Source of the DNA: Mesostigma viride
Lineage: Eukaryota > Streptophyta > Mesostigmatophyceae > Mesostigmatales > Mesostigmataceae
DNA: 64,000 nucleotides
Direction: 5' to 3'
Assembly: GCA_009746045.1 (NCBI GenBank)
Contig: RPFO01000065.1
Span: 2,167,484 to 2,231,483, forward strand
A program made the translations under genes and the position numbers. Within the stretch, counting starts at the first letter, position 1. Every line of letters starts with the position of its first letter. Below the pieces are notes generated by a model, which was given only the letters and a program-made list of their open reading frames with translations, was not told the origin of the DNA and did no database searches. Below, piece by piece: positions 50,729 to 60,233 of the stretch.

Positions 50729-50740
50729 CTGGGTAATGGA

Positions 50741-51100
50741 GCAATAAGAGAATGAGGCCGCGAAGGTGAGGAAAGCCTGGAAATCATTTTCCGTCCTTAT
50801 TGGGGTCTCTCTGGCAGCTAGACCATTTCTAACCACAAGCATAGCTTAATTCAAGGGTCTCGCTGCAGCTAGACCCTCGTTTATGGTTACTATAAAATTA
50901 ATGAATCAAGATGTCTGTGGATTTAATCAATCGCACGCCGCAATGAAGGGTCTAGCTGCAGCGGACCCCAATCTTGGTTGGGGTATGGCTAAGTTCACCG
51001 CATCCGGTATATCTTTTCGTCTAAGGAAAAAGCCCCTTTAAGAGGTCTATGCTGCAGCTGACCCCAATTCGTGGTAAAATGATACAACTTTCGAACTTTG
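50741..51100 (+). other. Intron-like region with four palindromes
   Basis: A possible donor GTGAGG at 50767 follows WSNKRMRPR-like coding sequence. Palindromes near 50801, 50857, 50948 and 51040. No ORF. It probably is an intron or 5' region of gene 2. Confidence 0.45.
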
Positions 51101-51189
51101 TCTGTAAATTGTCGGCTTTTCCCAACTGAATACTCGATTTTCATGGATTTCGTTATGCCGGTCGTCATGGCAATGCAGCACGCGAACGG

Positions 51190-54100
51190 GTGGGAGTTTT
51201 TCCGCCTTGCGTCGGTCGTCCAGGATTCAGTGCAATTAAGTTTAAACACCGGGACGAAGCAGCCAACTGGCGCAAAAAGGTTTTCGGAGATGAGAACCAG
51301 AATCCAGCGCAGCCTGAAGCCAAGGAAGTCAAGCGGCGGGAGAATACAAGAAAGCCAAAGAGGGTTATTGGGGAATTTTTCGCTGACAAGGCGTTTGAAG
51401 CGGCTCAGGCGATGACAAAACCCGAGGGGCGGGGCCGGCATTCGAGCAGATGATTGCTGGCTTTAAACTCTAGGGCCGTGAACTAGGTCACGGGCTGTAT
51501 CATGAGGAGGCGAAAAAAACTTTTACAATCAGGATGGATGGCAGAACTGAACAGGTTCGGGTGGCTCGGATTAACGCTTTTTGTGGTCTGACAAAAAGCG
51601 ACCCAGACAGAGACGTCAGAATGGTGCTGATGTCCACGCTTTTACTGTGGTGACGACTTGGAGAAGGAGTTTTCGGCCGCGGAGTTGGAGAAGCTGACGG
51701 GGACGGACGCCAAGAAGATTCGCGGTGAATTCGCGCGATTCGAAGGCAGCAGAAGCTGACTACCTCAGACACGCGCAGGCTCGCCAGGGGCGCCCTGTGC
51801 CGCAATTCGTGATTGACGGCGATAGTCGGATATACGCGTGGATGCACGATGATGAGTCGCGCGCCTCCTCCCAGATGAAGGATGTCAAGCGCACTTACAG
51901 CAGGGAGGGTCATGGCAATCGCGGGGTGCTCGTCGCCGTTGAGGGAGCGCGCTATTACATGACTCCAAGGAGGACATGTACAATCACTTTCTCGAAAAGC
52001 ACGCGTACTGGAACAAAAGGAGTGACCAGTATGATAAGGACGGGGCATTCACGTGGGCTACACGACCTTCTGCAAATACGCGCCCGATTGCATCAAGGGC
52101 AAGTGGAAGGAGAGAAACCTGTGCGCGTGTGAGAAACACGTCACCATGCAGTCGGCCATGGGGCGTGGACCAAGCACTGCAATGCGAACCACGGCAAGAA
52201 CTGCAAGTGTGGCGCGGAGTGTGCGGGATGCTCCAAGTACAGACTGCCGGACGGTACTTGCGGAATGTGGAAAGCCATTCACTCGACGGGACTGGATCAA
52301 GCACTTTCACTGCCCGGTGTCCGCCGAGACTGACGGCAGGGATAACGGGCTGCGTGAAGGGGGCGGAATGGGCGGGGGGATGGAAGAGGGGGAGGGGGAA
52401 GATGAATGGCGGGGACGGGACCTGGAAGACCTCGACATTTCTGAGAGGCTGGTGGAGGACGAAGATGGGGTGCCGAGGACGGAGAGGGTTCACCGCATGC
52501 TGAAGATGGCGTGTGTGGAGGGGTTCTGTCCTGAGGAATCATGCGGCATCCATAATAACTGGGTGCAGTGTGATCGGGACAAGAATTCCACGGAGATTCT
52601 GAATTGGTTCAAGTTCGAGATGGTGGAGCAGACTGTGACCCGAGGGGTGAGGGTGAGTAGATTTCGATTTCTTTTCTCCGCGTTAAAATGTTGTTGACTT
52701 TTTGTTTTTGTGACCTATAGCTGCAGCGAGACCCTTTGTGAGTTGCAGTTATCTGATCGAAATGCGATTTTATTGCAAATCGAAACTTTTTGCGGACCTT
52801 TGCGAAACAGGGCGAGACCGATGGCAGGGCGGCGAAGAAGGTGAAGCGGCCCGAGCAAGTCCCAATGAGGTCCACCCCAGCTGAGCTGCGGGACGAGATT
52901 CTTAAGAGGTGGGACAAGTTCACCGTGCACTGCTTTACGGCCTGGTCGCAGGCGGATACATCAAGGATCGGGAGAAGAATCTGAGAGAGGGGGACGTGCT
53001 CGTGCACGGCGACTGGGCCGAGAACTACGAGAACAGCAACTACGTCCAACTGCCAGTCGCAGTACTTCCACAAGCGCAGCCACATCCTGATGCCCATGAT
53101 CGTGTAGCGCGTGGCGGTTCTATCGGCTCCCAACGGCCGATAGGCTCGGAAAGCGCGTCTTCTGTTTCTCTGGGGGATTCATGGTATCAACGCTGCCGGG
53201 GAGAGAAAGCGGGACGCACGCTCCGCTTTAATACGTCTCTTCGCAAGATTCTCGGGACGCTGTTGGCCGGGGGAGTAGAGAGAATCAAGGGGTAGGAGTG
53301 GTTTGGAAAGCGTGTACTACAGAGGTGTCGAGAAGCTCGGCGCGGGACAGTTTAAAGTGATTCCAGAACGGACTGCCAGGAGGGACGCCGCCGATGCAGG
53401 CCGAGTCGCACTACGTGGAGATGACAAGATGGAGCCGATACAAGACAAGTCAGTCGTCTTAGATGGGCCTGAAACCTAGACATACTTGAACCAGGCACGC
53501 TAGGCACGTTCTAACCGAGTACTGGCAGGGCAAACATCGAGCAGGGAGTCGGCCCGCGCGGGCCGAGAACGTCACTCGCCACTTCTTCTTTTCCCCCGGT
53601 ACGGAATTTCCTGTTATTTCAGGTTTTAAGACGTCAACTGCCGATGTCTACAAAAATTCAAACCAATAAAGGTATCTCTGCAGAGAGACCTATATACTGT
53701 CAATGGGTTGCTTTTCTTTTAGGTATGAAATTTCTATAGTTCTATCGGTATGAAGGGGTCTCTCTGCAGCTATACCCTGTGTCGATTTTCGATCACTTGA
53801 TATCTTGTCGTACGTTGTTATTATGATTCGAATGGGGTCTCTCTGCAGCTATACCCTGTGTCGAATTTTGATGACTGTATGTCTTGTCGTTATTTTTTTT
53901 TTTTTGTAAGGGGTCTCTCTGCAGCTATACCCTGTTTTATTGATTTTTGGTCAATTTTGCTAACTTGAACGGTATTCTTTTTGTCCTAACTATTTGATGA
54001 CAGGACGTCGAGTCCGGCCGACGCGCGGAGGTGGAGGAGGTGCCTGGCATCAAGCAGGCGCATTGGTGGCGACTGGACAAGTCCGACCCTGGCCTTTTGA

Positions 54101-54754
54101 TGATTAGGCGCTATTCCTGCTACTGTCCGCCCTGTTTGGCTGGGCGGTTTGAGGGATGTCTAAGCGAGTGGTCGTTTATCATCGAGTTCAATGATGCAGG
54201 AAGCTCGATGAAAACTGTCCGTTTGCTGCCACCGAGCCAGCCCAACCCTCCGGTTCGCATGGTGACGGCGGGGGAGCAGCTGAAGGACAAGCGGGAGGCG
54301 ATGGGCCGGCAGATGAGACTCCACGACTATGTGGCAGTTCCATCGGACAAGGACACGGATCACGATCCCATCCACCCGTTCTGGTTGGCTGAGGTTGTAA
54401 GCGAAGCCGGGCCGATCGTGTTAGACGAGAACTTTGAGAGGTGGGTCGAGGGCCGGAACGGACGGGAGAAGGAGCTGTCAGTCCTCGCCGGGAATGGCAT
54501 TCTTCCCGTTCGGATTTGGAAGCGGGATAAGCATGACCCCCTGCATTTCACGCTCAACGTTGAGGATTGGCCACCGTCACGCCAGCCCGAGCTTGTGAAT
54601 TGCTATCTCTGCGTCGCTCCGGCTCTCCGGCTAGAGCAGACGCGTGCGCAGCGACGGAATGTGTGCCGACATCAGGATGAGCAAGGAGCTCGACAAGTGG
54701 CTTACTGCGCTGGTGATCAAGGATGAAGCCCCGGAGGGGCCGGCACCGACTTAA
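51190..54754 (+). CDS. BIG gene 2: Cys-rich GDWAENY protein, candidate transposase
   Basis: Coding blocks near 51190-51450, 51500-51770, 51780-52650, 52812-53110, 53300-53480 and 54003-54754, with introns at 52651-52811 and 53480-54002. N-terminal part: KFKHRDEAANWRKKVFGDEN and TFTIRMDGRTEQVRVARINA. Then CKYAPDC, NLCACEKH and a Cys-rich segment CNANHGKNCKCGAECAGCSK. A zinc-finger-like CGKPFTRRDWIKHFHC follows, then the Glu-rich linker, GFCPEESCGIHNNWVQCDRD, LRDEILKRWDKFTVHCF, KDREKNLREGDVLVHGDWAE-NY and QYFHKRSHILMPMIV. C-terminal exon: SCYCPPC within LLMIRRYSCYCPPCLAGRFE. I associate W..F..H.F...Q....DFAENY and later S-C-x-C-x2-C motifs with uncharacterised, probably transposon-derived proteins of invertebrates and protists. 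The Asp of GDWAENY could be catalytic; this is inference. Several frameshifts. Confidence 0.6.
52651..52811 (+). other. Gene 2 intron with palindrome
   Basis: Donor GTGAGG/GTGAGT near 52646-52660, acceptor GCGAAACAG near 52811. Palindrome CTATAGCTGCAGCGAGACCC at 52718-52737. Confidence 0.6.
53481..54002 (+). other. Long gene 2 intron with four palindromes
   Basis: Acceptor TTTGATGACAG at 54002. Palindromes near 53672, 53757, 53835 and 53910; the last three share GGGGTCTCTCTGCAGCTATA and are 75-78 bp apart, a small tandem array. Confidence 0.65.
54003..54754 (+). CDS. BIG gene 2, C-terminal exon
   Basis: Reads EEVPGIKQAHWWRLDKSDPG, LLMIRRYSCYCPPCLAGRFE, GCLSEWSFIIEFN, KTVRLLPPSQPNP, HDYVAVPSDKD, PIHPFWLAEVVSEAGPIVLD, then after a shift near 54625 MSKELDKWLTALVIKDEAPE and a stop at 54752. 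The HPFWLAEV segment resembles a BAH/Tudor-like beta barrel opening (V..D..HPFWLA.V), common at the end of related transposon-encoded proteins. One frameshift only. Confidence 0.65.
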
Positions 54755-55039
54755 ACAAGAAATTGGGGTCTCGCTGCGGGTAGACGACGCCCTAGTTTTG
54801 GCTCGTATTATATCTTTAGAGTGGGGCTTCAGTAGGGTGTAAAAAGGTGCCCGCATATATTGTATATATTTTTCGAGATCTTTCTGTGGTCAAGTTTAAG
54901 GGTAGTTGATAAATTTTTGCGGCCTTCAATTAACAGTTATTTTTTACTGCATTATTATTTTATGCTGTATATTTAAATAATGATAAGGATTTCGATATTT
55001 TTTTGCACAATCTATTCGACATTTGTTTCTGCAAATGTC
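54755..55039. other. AT-rich spacer
   Basis: No gene. One palindrome at 54766-54790 in the presumed 3' UTR of gene 2. Confidence 0.5.
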
Positions 55040-55258
55040 GAGAATTTATTGCTCCACCCCCACAAAAAAAATCGTTCCGGAACTGTTCGAAGAGAATAGC
55101 AATGACAGGATTCGAACCCGGGTCCACACTGATGTTCGGAGTGAGGTAGGCCAGCCACCATGTTCCGAACTCAAATCTGGCTCGGGTCCGATCCCTTGCA
55201 GTGCTCTTCGCTTCGAACAGCTCCGGAACAAGTTTTTTGTGGGGTTGGAGCAATAAAT
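55040..55258. repeat. Palindromic MITE-like repeat
   Basis: About 200 bp forming a near-complete inverted repeat. The left arm begins TTTATTGCTCCACCCCCAC and the right arm, reverse complemented, begins ATTTATTGCTCCAACCCCAC. The arms share GTTCCGGA.CTGTTCGAAG and AGCA.TG blocks. A GGTTCGAATCC (tRNA B-box-like) lies on the minus strand near 55110. It is either a foldback transposon or two head-to-head copies of a tRNA-related SINE. Confidence 0.7.
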
Positions 55259-55578
55259 ACTTATTTGCCGGGCGCAGTTGTCATTCCGCCTAGTACAATT
55301 GCGTCACTAGTACAATTTTTGTCTGGGTACGGTACGAACCAATAACGCAATATTTAGTATCTAATCGCCGCTGCTCTTGCTGAATTTTAACCGGAAGCTG
55401 AAAAAGGTGTCCGGTGAAGCGAATAGTAGTGACTGGTGGTCGTGCCCTTCCATTACTCCTTATCGACAAATTTTGGGTTCTACCTGCAGTGATAACCCTT
55501 GCGCGTCTGGCTGTCGGGGTCACCAATTTCCTGTCGATTGCAAGCAGCCAAGCTTGCCGAAATTTAACACTGTCACAA

Positions 55579-56016
55579 ATGGAGCAGAGCGATATTTTCG
55601 GTTCTCAGCATACCTATGTGATGGTCGACAAAAATGAGCACGCTGCAAACATCAGAATTGATGTAGAGTTGCTCGGACCTTCTGCACAGTGGGGTGCAGG
55701 TGTCATTGCGTTCGGCAATGGCATGATCGATCTGGTGCCACCCGATTCAGATTTGAACCCTGCTTACCAATGCGTGCCTGACAATCGGGCGAGAGTGGTG
55801 GTGGAGAGCACGGAAATTCCGGGCTCTCCCAATGTATCAATGATGCGCCTGAGGGCTGAGGCCCAGCAGGAGTTCCTGGCTGCTGCGGAGAACGGCGGGG
55901 CCAAGTGGAACACCAAAATGTATACAGGCGAGCCTCCCAACTACAGGGAAGACCTGTACCAGGGAGTGTACTCCTTCGGCGATTTTGACATCGACGGATG
56001 GGGCACCTTTTTCTAG
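55579..56016 (+). CDS. BIG gene 3: small protein near right end
   Basis: 145 codons from ATG 55579; the frame is open upstream to 55414, where an exon may begin after the palindrome at 55478-55502. Reads SDIFGSQHTYVMVDKNEHAA, NIRIDVELLGPSAQWGAGVI, AFGNGMIDLVPPDSDLNPAY, RARVVVESTEIPGSPNVSMM and YSFGDFDIDGWGTFF to the stop. Beta-rich, no known family, no Cys cluster. It is the last gene before the right terminus and is unshifted over its whole length, which suggests it is functional. Confidence 0.6.
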   Translation: MEQSDIFGSQHTYVMVDKNEHAANIRIDVELLGPSAQWGAGVIAFGNGMIDLVPPDSDLNPAYQCVPDNRARVVVESTEIPGSPNVSMMRLRAEAQQEFLAAAENGGAKWNTKMYTGEPPNYREDLYQGVYSFGDFDIDGWGTFF

Positions 56017-56339
56017 GCGCAATGCCTAAGTTGTCAAATACTCGACAATGTCGACTTTATGTGCACATATTATTTATATTCATTGAGAATGATAAAATTA
56101 CGGACATGTGCACATTATATACTGATTCAATAAAAAATTTCGGCAATTTTTTCCGGCATTGATAATCAAAAGCTGCTAGCAGGCCAAGGACTTCAAAAGT
56201 GGCAATAGATCGATGTAGGTCGTCGCTAAACTTGTCTAGTCGTCATATTTCGGTCGCAAAATTCGTGCGTGGCCTGCAGGCATCGGACAAAGTGCACGCA
56301 AAAGCAGGAATCGGTTGAGTTCGAAGCACGGCAGACAAA

Positions 56340-56486
56340 AAAATTCGGCGCAAAGTCCGTCCGGCGAAAAATTCGCTCGGCTGCCAAATTTTCGGCAAGA
56401 ATTTCGGCGCAATGTCCGGTTTTCGGACGATTGAAATTAGCGTTTTTTTCTTGCAAAAATCTACCCCATTCCGCGTGGGACCACCC
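56340..56486 (-). repeat. BIG right terminal inverted repeat
   Basis: On the minus strand GGGTGGTCCCACGCGGAATG, then GGGGTAGATTTTTGCAAG and AAAAAACGCTAATTTCAATC. Pairs with 32912-33050. Confidence 0.88.
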
Positions 56487-56490
56487 TTCA
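56487..56490 (+). other. Target duplication TTCA, right of BIG
   Basis: Second TTCA copy; gypsy-2 integrase sequence continues to the right at 56491. Confidence 0.9.
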
Positions 56491-57905
56491 GCATCCCTGT
56501 CAGGTAACTCCAGGTCAAATGGAGTCAAGGGGCACTGGCCATGGCAAATGACAAATGGAGACATTTGGTGAGGAGCCAGGGGTGAGTTGTTGATGGCAAA
56601 CTCTATGAAGGGAAGTTTCTTGTCCCATTCCTTGTTATCATGGGTACAATAGTGCTTCTGGCATTCCCGTACAATACGGTTCAGCCTCTCCACAGCCCCC
56701 GTGCTGGCACACCTGTATGCTACTCCAAAGGCCAACTTAGTGTCCAGGATGTCAAAGAAGGACTTCCAGAACCCAGACATCCACAAGGGATCCTGGTCAG
56801 TGATGATTACACGTGGCATGCCATGCAGTCTGTACACCTCCTTCATGAACAACTCTACACACTGGGCAGCTGTGAGATGGGCATTGCAGGGGATGAGATG
56901 GCACATTCTAGACAGCCTGTCCATCACCACCAGTATCCTGTCATTGCCAGCATCAGAAACAGGCAAGCCACAAATGAAGTCCATGGTCACACTGATCCAG
57001 GGTCGGAGGGGAATAGGCATTGCCATAGGAAAGATAGGCACTGCCTGAGTCCTAACCTTATTCCTTTGGCATGAGTCACAGGAAGCCACATAGGCTTTGA
57101 TATCACGAAACATGCCAGGCCACCAAAACCTCTCTTGTACCTCATGGAGAAGCTTAGCATACCCAGGATGACACGCAGTCACGTCGTCATGGAAGCAATG
57201 ATGCAACACAGTGGGAATGGCCATTTCTGGCACATAGACCTTCCTGGTCACTACATGATCTGCATCCTGGGTGTGGACATAAAGGACTCCCTCCCAGTAC
57301 TCCACAGGCCTGTTTCCAAAGCTTCCTTCCTGAATGGCCTTAGTGGCCAGGTCCTCAGTTTTAGTGAAGGCCTTAATCACGTCCAGCAGGGCAATACTCA
57401 TAGGGTTAGGCAGGACTAGCTGTTTGCCAGGTCCTAAAGGCTGCAGCTGCAGCACCTCACCCTCCTGCAGGTGACTAGTGACTAGATGCTTGGATGACAG
57501 AACATCAGCCACAGGTGTACGTGACTTCTCCTTGATCTCAGCTGCCAATCTTCTAGATTTGGACAGCATCCCTGGCTCCAGTATCCACTTCCTGGGCCGT
57601 CCCCTCCCCCTCCTAGGATTCTCTGTGCTTGATTGTGTTGTGAGAGTGGACTGGCTACCAGCAGGACCCTCCCTAAGACTGCCCTGCAGTGACTGATCCC
57701 CACCCTGGACGCCTGTCGACCCTGGGACAGAGCCCTGGTCAATGAGCATCTCGTGACTAAAGCTAGCCTCTACAGGGGGTAGACTCAGCTTGGAGGTTTG
57801 CTGGTTAGCTGCCTGTGCCCTTGTGACAGCACCACACTCTACCACAGAAACCATGGCAGCACAAATATCCAGATCCTCGTGAAATGTTCCCATCAGATCC
57901 CTTCT
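56491..57905 (-). pseudogene. Gypsy-2 integrase, zinc and catalytic domains
   Basis: Zinc domain: HHCFHDDVTACHPGYAKLLH with SCDSCQRNK. Core: MDFICGLPVSD (first Asp), VIITDQDPLW (second Asp), STGAVERLNR (Glu), then FIEFAINNSPLAPHQMSPFV and LTPFDLELPDRDAE up to the BIG site. STGAVERLN departs from the usual TDGQTERVN. The N-terminal linker before the zinc domain includes an AT-hook-like GRGRPRKW. Joined in frame to 32911-32248. A frameshift near 57905 separates it from RNase H. Confidence 0.9.
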
Positions 57906-58459
57906 CCTATAGAGAGGGCGTCTGGCACCACATTCTGTGAGCCTGGGACATACTGCACAGAGAAAGGATAGAATCCCCCTAGGTACTCCATCCACCCCGC
58001 CATCCTCTTACTCATCCTACTCTGTTCTAGCACATGCACCAAGGGCCTGTGGTCAGTCATCAGTGTGATAGACTCTTGCCCTAGCCCATCGGTAGCACTG
58101 CTAGCCACAGAAAACTGAGCTCCTTTCAACAGATGCTCCCACTTGTGACATGCTACCACTAAACCCAGCAACTCCTGCTCGTGTACAGGGTAGTTACGTT
58201 CAGCTGAGCTCATGGTTTTAGACATGTACTCCACTGGCTGTGGTCCATAGCCATGGTCTTGCATCAGCACAGCACCTATGGCGCCTTGAGAGGCATCTGA
58301 CCTAACCTGATAAGGTAGATCTGGATTAGGACCCACTAGCACAGGGGTGGATGTGAGCTTCTGCTTCAACAGGTCAAAGGCCTGCTGACACCTATCTGTC
58401 CACTCAAACTGAACATCCTTCTTGATTAACTCAAGCAAGGGGGTGGAGATGGCAGCCAT
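57893..58459 (-). pseudogene. Gypsy-2 RNase H
   Basis: Reads RFIPDMAA-type start after a stop codon near 58471, then CQQAFDLLKQKLTSTPVLVG, VRSDASQGAIGAVLMQDHG, MSKTMSSAERNYPVHEQELL, TLMTDHRPLVHVL and VPGSQNVVPDALS. These are the standard gypsy RNase H motifs with Asp, Glu and Asp in place. About 14 residues after HLLKGAQFSV are an insertion (ASSATDGLGQES). Confidence 0.9.
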
Positions 58460-58471
58460 GTCAGGGATAAA

Positions 58472-59164
58472 TTAACGCCTGTACCACCCCACCATGCCCA
58501 GGAAGGACTTGACATCATGTGCAGACTGCAACACAGGCCACTCAAGGATGGCAGCAATCTTGGCATTGTCAGGTGTCATACCCAAGGAACTCAACTTGTA
58601 CCCTAGGAAACCCACTTCATGCCCCCACTCCACCTTAGACCTCTTGACAGACAAGTGGTATTGCTGGATGACCTTCAGGACCTCCTCCACGTTCTCCAGA
58701 TGCTCCTTGAACGTCCTTGAGTGCACCAGGATGTCGTCCATGTAGGCCACCACGCAGGTCCTGAACACGGGTCTTGCAGGGTCACACAGGTGGGCAATGT
58801 CTTTGAACCTGGGATTCCTGAGATCAGGGGAGATCTGAGGCAGAGAGTTCCCTGTCAGATGGCCAAAGATAGCATTCACAAACATCTGCATAGTAGCTGG
58901 GCTGTTGGAGGCCCCCATGGGCATCACAGTCCACTGAAACTGACCCCAGGGTGTGGAGAATGCAGTTTTTGGAATGTCCTCAGTGGCTATCCTGATCTGC
59001 CAGAACGCGTGTCGGAGGTCAAACTTGGTGAAGTAAGATGATCCAGCTGTCCTCTCTAGCAGCTCATCAATCCGTGGCAAGGGATACTTGGACTTCACTG
59101 TGACCTTGTTCAGGCCTCTCAGATCAATACGGCAACCGCCATCCACCATCATGCTTGGGGACAA
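58472..59164 (-). pseudogene. Gypsy-2 reverse transcriptase
   Basis: Reads CRIDLRGLNKVTVKSKYPLP, YFTKFDLRHAFWQIRI, KTAFSTPWGQFQWTVMPMGA, QMFVNAIF, YMDDILVHSRTF (catalytic box) and VEWGHEVGFLGYKLSSLG, SFLGMVGWYRR and a premature TAA directly before FIPDMA. Between NAIF and YMDD is an extra segment of about 40 residues (NSLPQISPDLRNPRF...), also found in gypsy-1. A frameshift near 59130 separates it from the upstream part. Confidence 0.92.
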
Positions 59165-60233
59165 GCAAACACCCAGAGCTGAAAGGACTATTGGCAGGAA
59201 GAATGAGTCCAGCTTCCAACAAGCCTGTCAAAATCACCTTCAGCTCTGCCATCTCAGCTGGCCCCATCCTGTACATGGGAACAAAGGGAGGTCTGGCACC
59301 ATCCACAAGCTTGATGACATGAGTGATTGGCCCTTCAGGAGGGTACTGTGGCATTTTGTCCTCAAAAATGGCAGCAAACCTGTCCAAAAGGGCATCATGC
59401 AGCTTCTGCTCCTCCTCCGTGACAGCTGGTACTGGGTTCACAGCATTCACCGTGTGGCCATGAGTCTCATCAGAGGGTGAGTTAGGAACCAGATGTAAGA
59501 GAAAGACGTGGTCCACTGGGTAACTAGCCAGGTAAGACAAGGTGTGATTGGCAGACCACACGTGCTTGAGTAATGCAGCACGTTTCTCTTCCAGTGAAGG
59601 CACCTTGACGTCCTCCTTGGCACCTGCAAACCCTCTCCCATCATTGACAGCCTCATTAGTAGAACAGCACTCTGTGACTGGTCTTTCTCCCCCCTTAATC
59701 ACTGTGGTGGCGTCCCACACTGACCCATCCTGAAACTGTACCACCTTCTCAGACCACAAGATGGCAGGATTAGCAGACTCCAACCATGGCATCCCCAGAA
59801 TCATATCAGCAGCAGTGAGTGGAATGACGTCTGCTGTGACTGACAAGGTTTGACGTGAGCACACTTGAAAAAGCAGTTGCACGTAGCCAGGTGAGTTACT
59901 CTGCCTACCATCAGAATATTGGACCTTGATGTCCAGGCACAGGGTGGGGAAGCACTGGTAAATGCAGCTCCTGCACCAAGGAAGTGGAAATGTAGTTACT
60001 TCCTGCACCTGAGTCAATCATGAAGAGACATAAAGGCTGAGCCAAAGGGACTGGCACGTTCAACAGCCTAGCCTGGAACTTCAAGAGTTGACTGGGGATA
60101 GGAGGGCCCAATGGGGTGGTGGAATCAGAGGCAGACAAGTTGTTCACAGGACGGACATGCACAGCAGGCAAACCAGTTAACTCCACCGCTGGACGTAGTT
60201 GGATGGAGACTAGGGACGACGAACAACTGCGAA
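59124..60233 (-). pseudogene. Gypsy-2 protease and linker
   Basis: Protease-like CLFMIDSGAGSNYISTSLVQ with D-S-G, then after a frameshift near 59950 SVTADVIPLTAADMILGMPW. The linker continues to the RT start YRMGPAEMAELKVILTGLLE, ANSPFSSGCLLVPKHDGGW. The upstream end near 60233 runs into LTR-like sequence of copia-2, so gag is displaced beyond the window. Confidence 0.85.

Larger units (their letters stand above)
32912..56486. mobile_element. BIG: 23.6-kb gene-carrying DNA transposon in gypsy-2 integrase
   Basis: 23575 bp flanked by TTCA. The first 24 bp at the left and the last 24 bp at the right (reverse complement) are identical, beginning GGGTGGTCCCACGCGGAATG. After a small gap the match resumes with GCAAGAAAAAAACGCTA and TTTCAATCGTCCGA, so the inverted termini reach about 75 bp, with weaker likeness to about 140 bp. 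Inside: a large minus-strand gene, a plus-strand gene with a GDWAENY motif, a small right-end gene, a tandem palindrome block, a 2.45-kb minisatellite, nested elements B and C, a palindromic MITE, and about 25 dispersed copies of one palindrome. Not recognisable as Maverick, CACTA, hAT or Crypton. Superfamily unassigned. Confidence 0.88.
27974..60233 (-). mobile_element. Gypsy-2: chromodomain Ty3/gypsy element, interrupted three times
   Basis: Minus-strand order: (copia-2 insertion near 60234) protease, RT, RNase H, integrase, [BIG 32912-56486], integrase tail with chromodomain, accessory ORF, [TTAA element A 30036-31949], 3' UTR, purine tract and 3' LTR (28752-27974). The 5' LTR and gag should lie beyond the right edge. 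Removing BIG and A restores open frames across both sites. Elsewhere pol carries frameshifts near 59950, 59130 and 57910 and an in-frame stop near 58471, so the element is inactive. Confidence 0.9.

Noticed and set aside
52790-53295. Several short plus-strand ORFs as separate genes
   Set aside because: They join, with small shifts, into the gene 2 segment carrying GDWAENY, so I treat them as one exon.
32912-56486. BIG as a Maverick/Polinton or integrated virus
   Set aside because: No DNA polymerase B, retroviral-type integrase of its own, packaging ATPase or capsid motif was seen; the duplication is 4 bp rather than 6 bp; genes are intron-rich.
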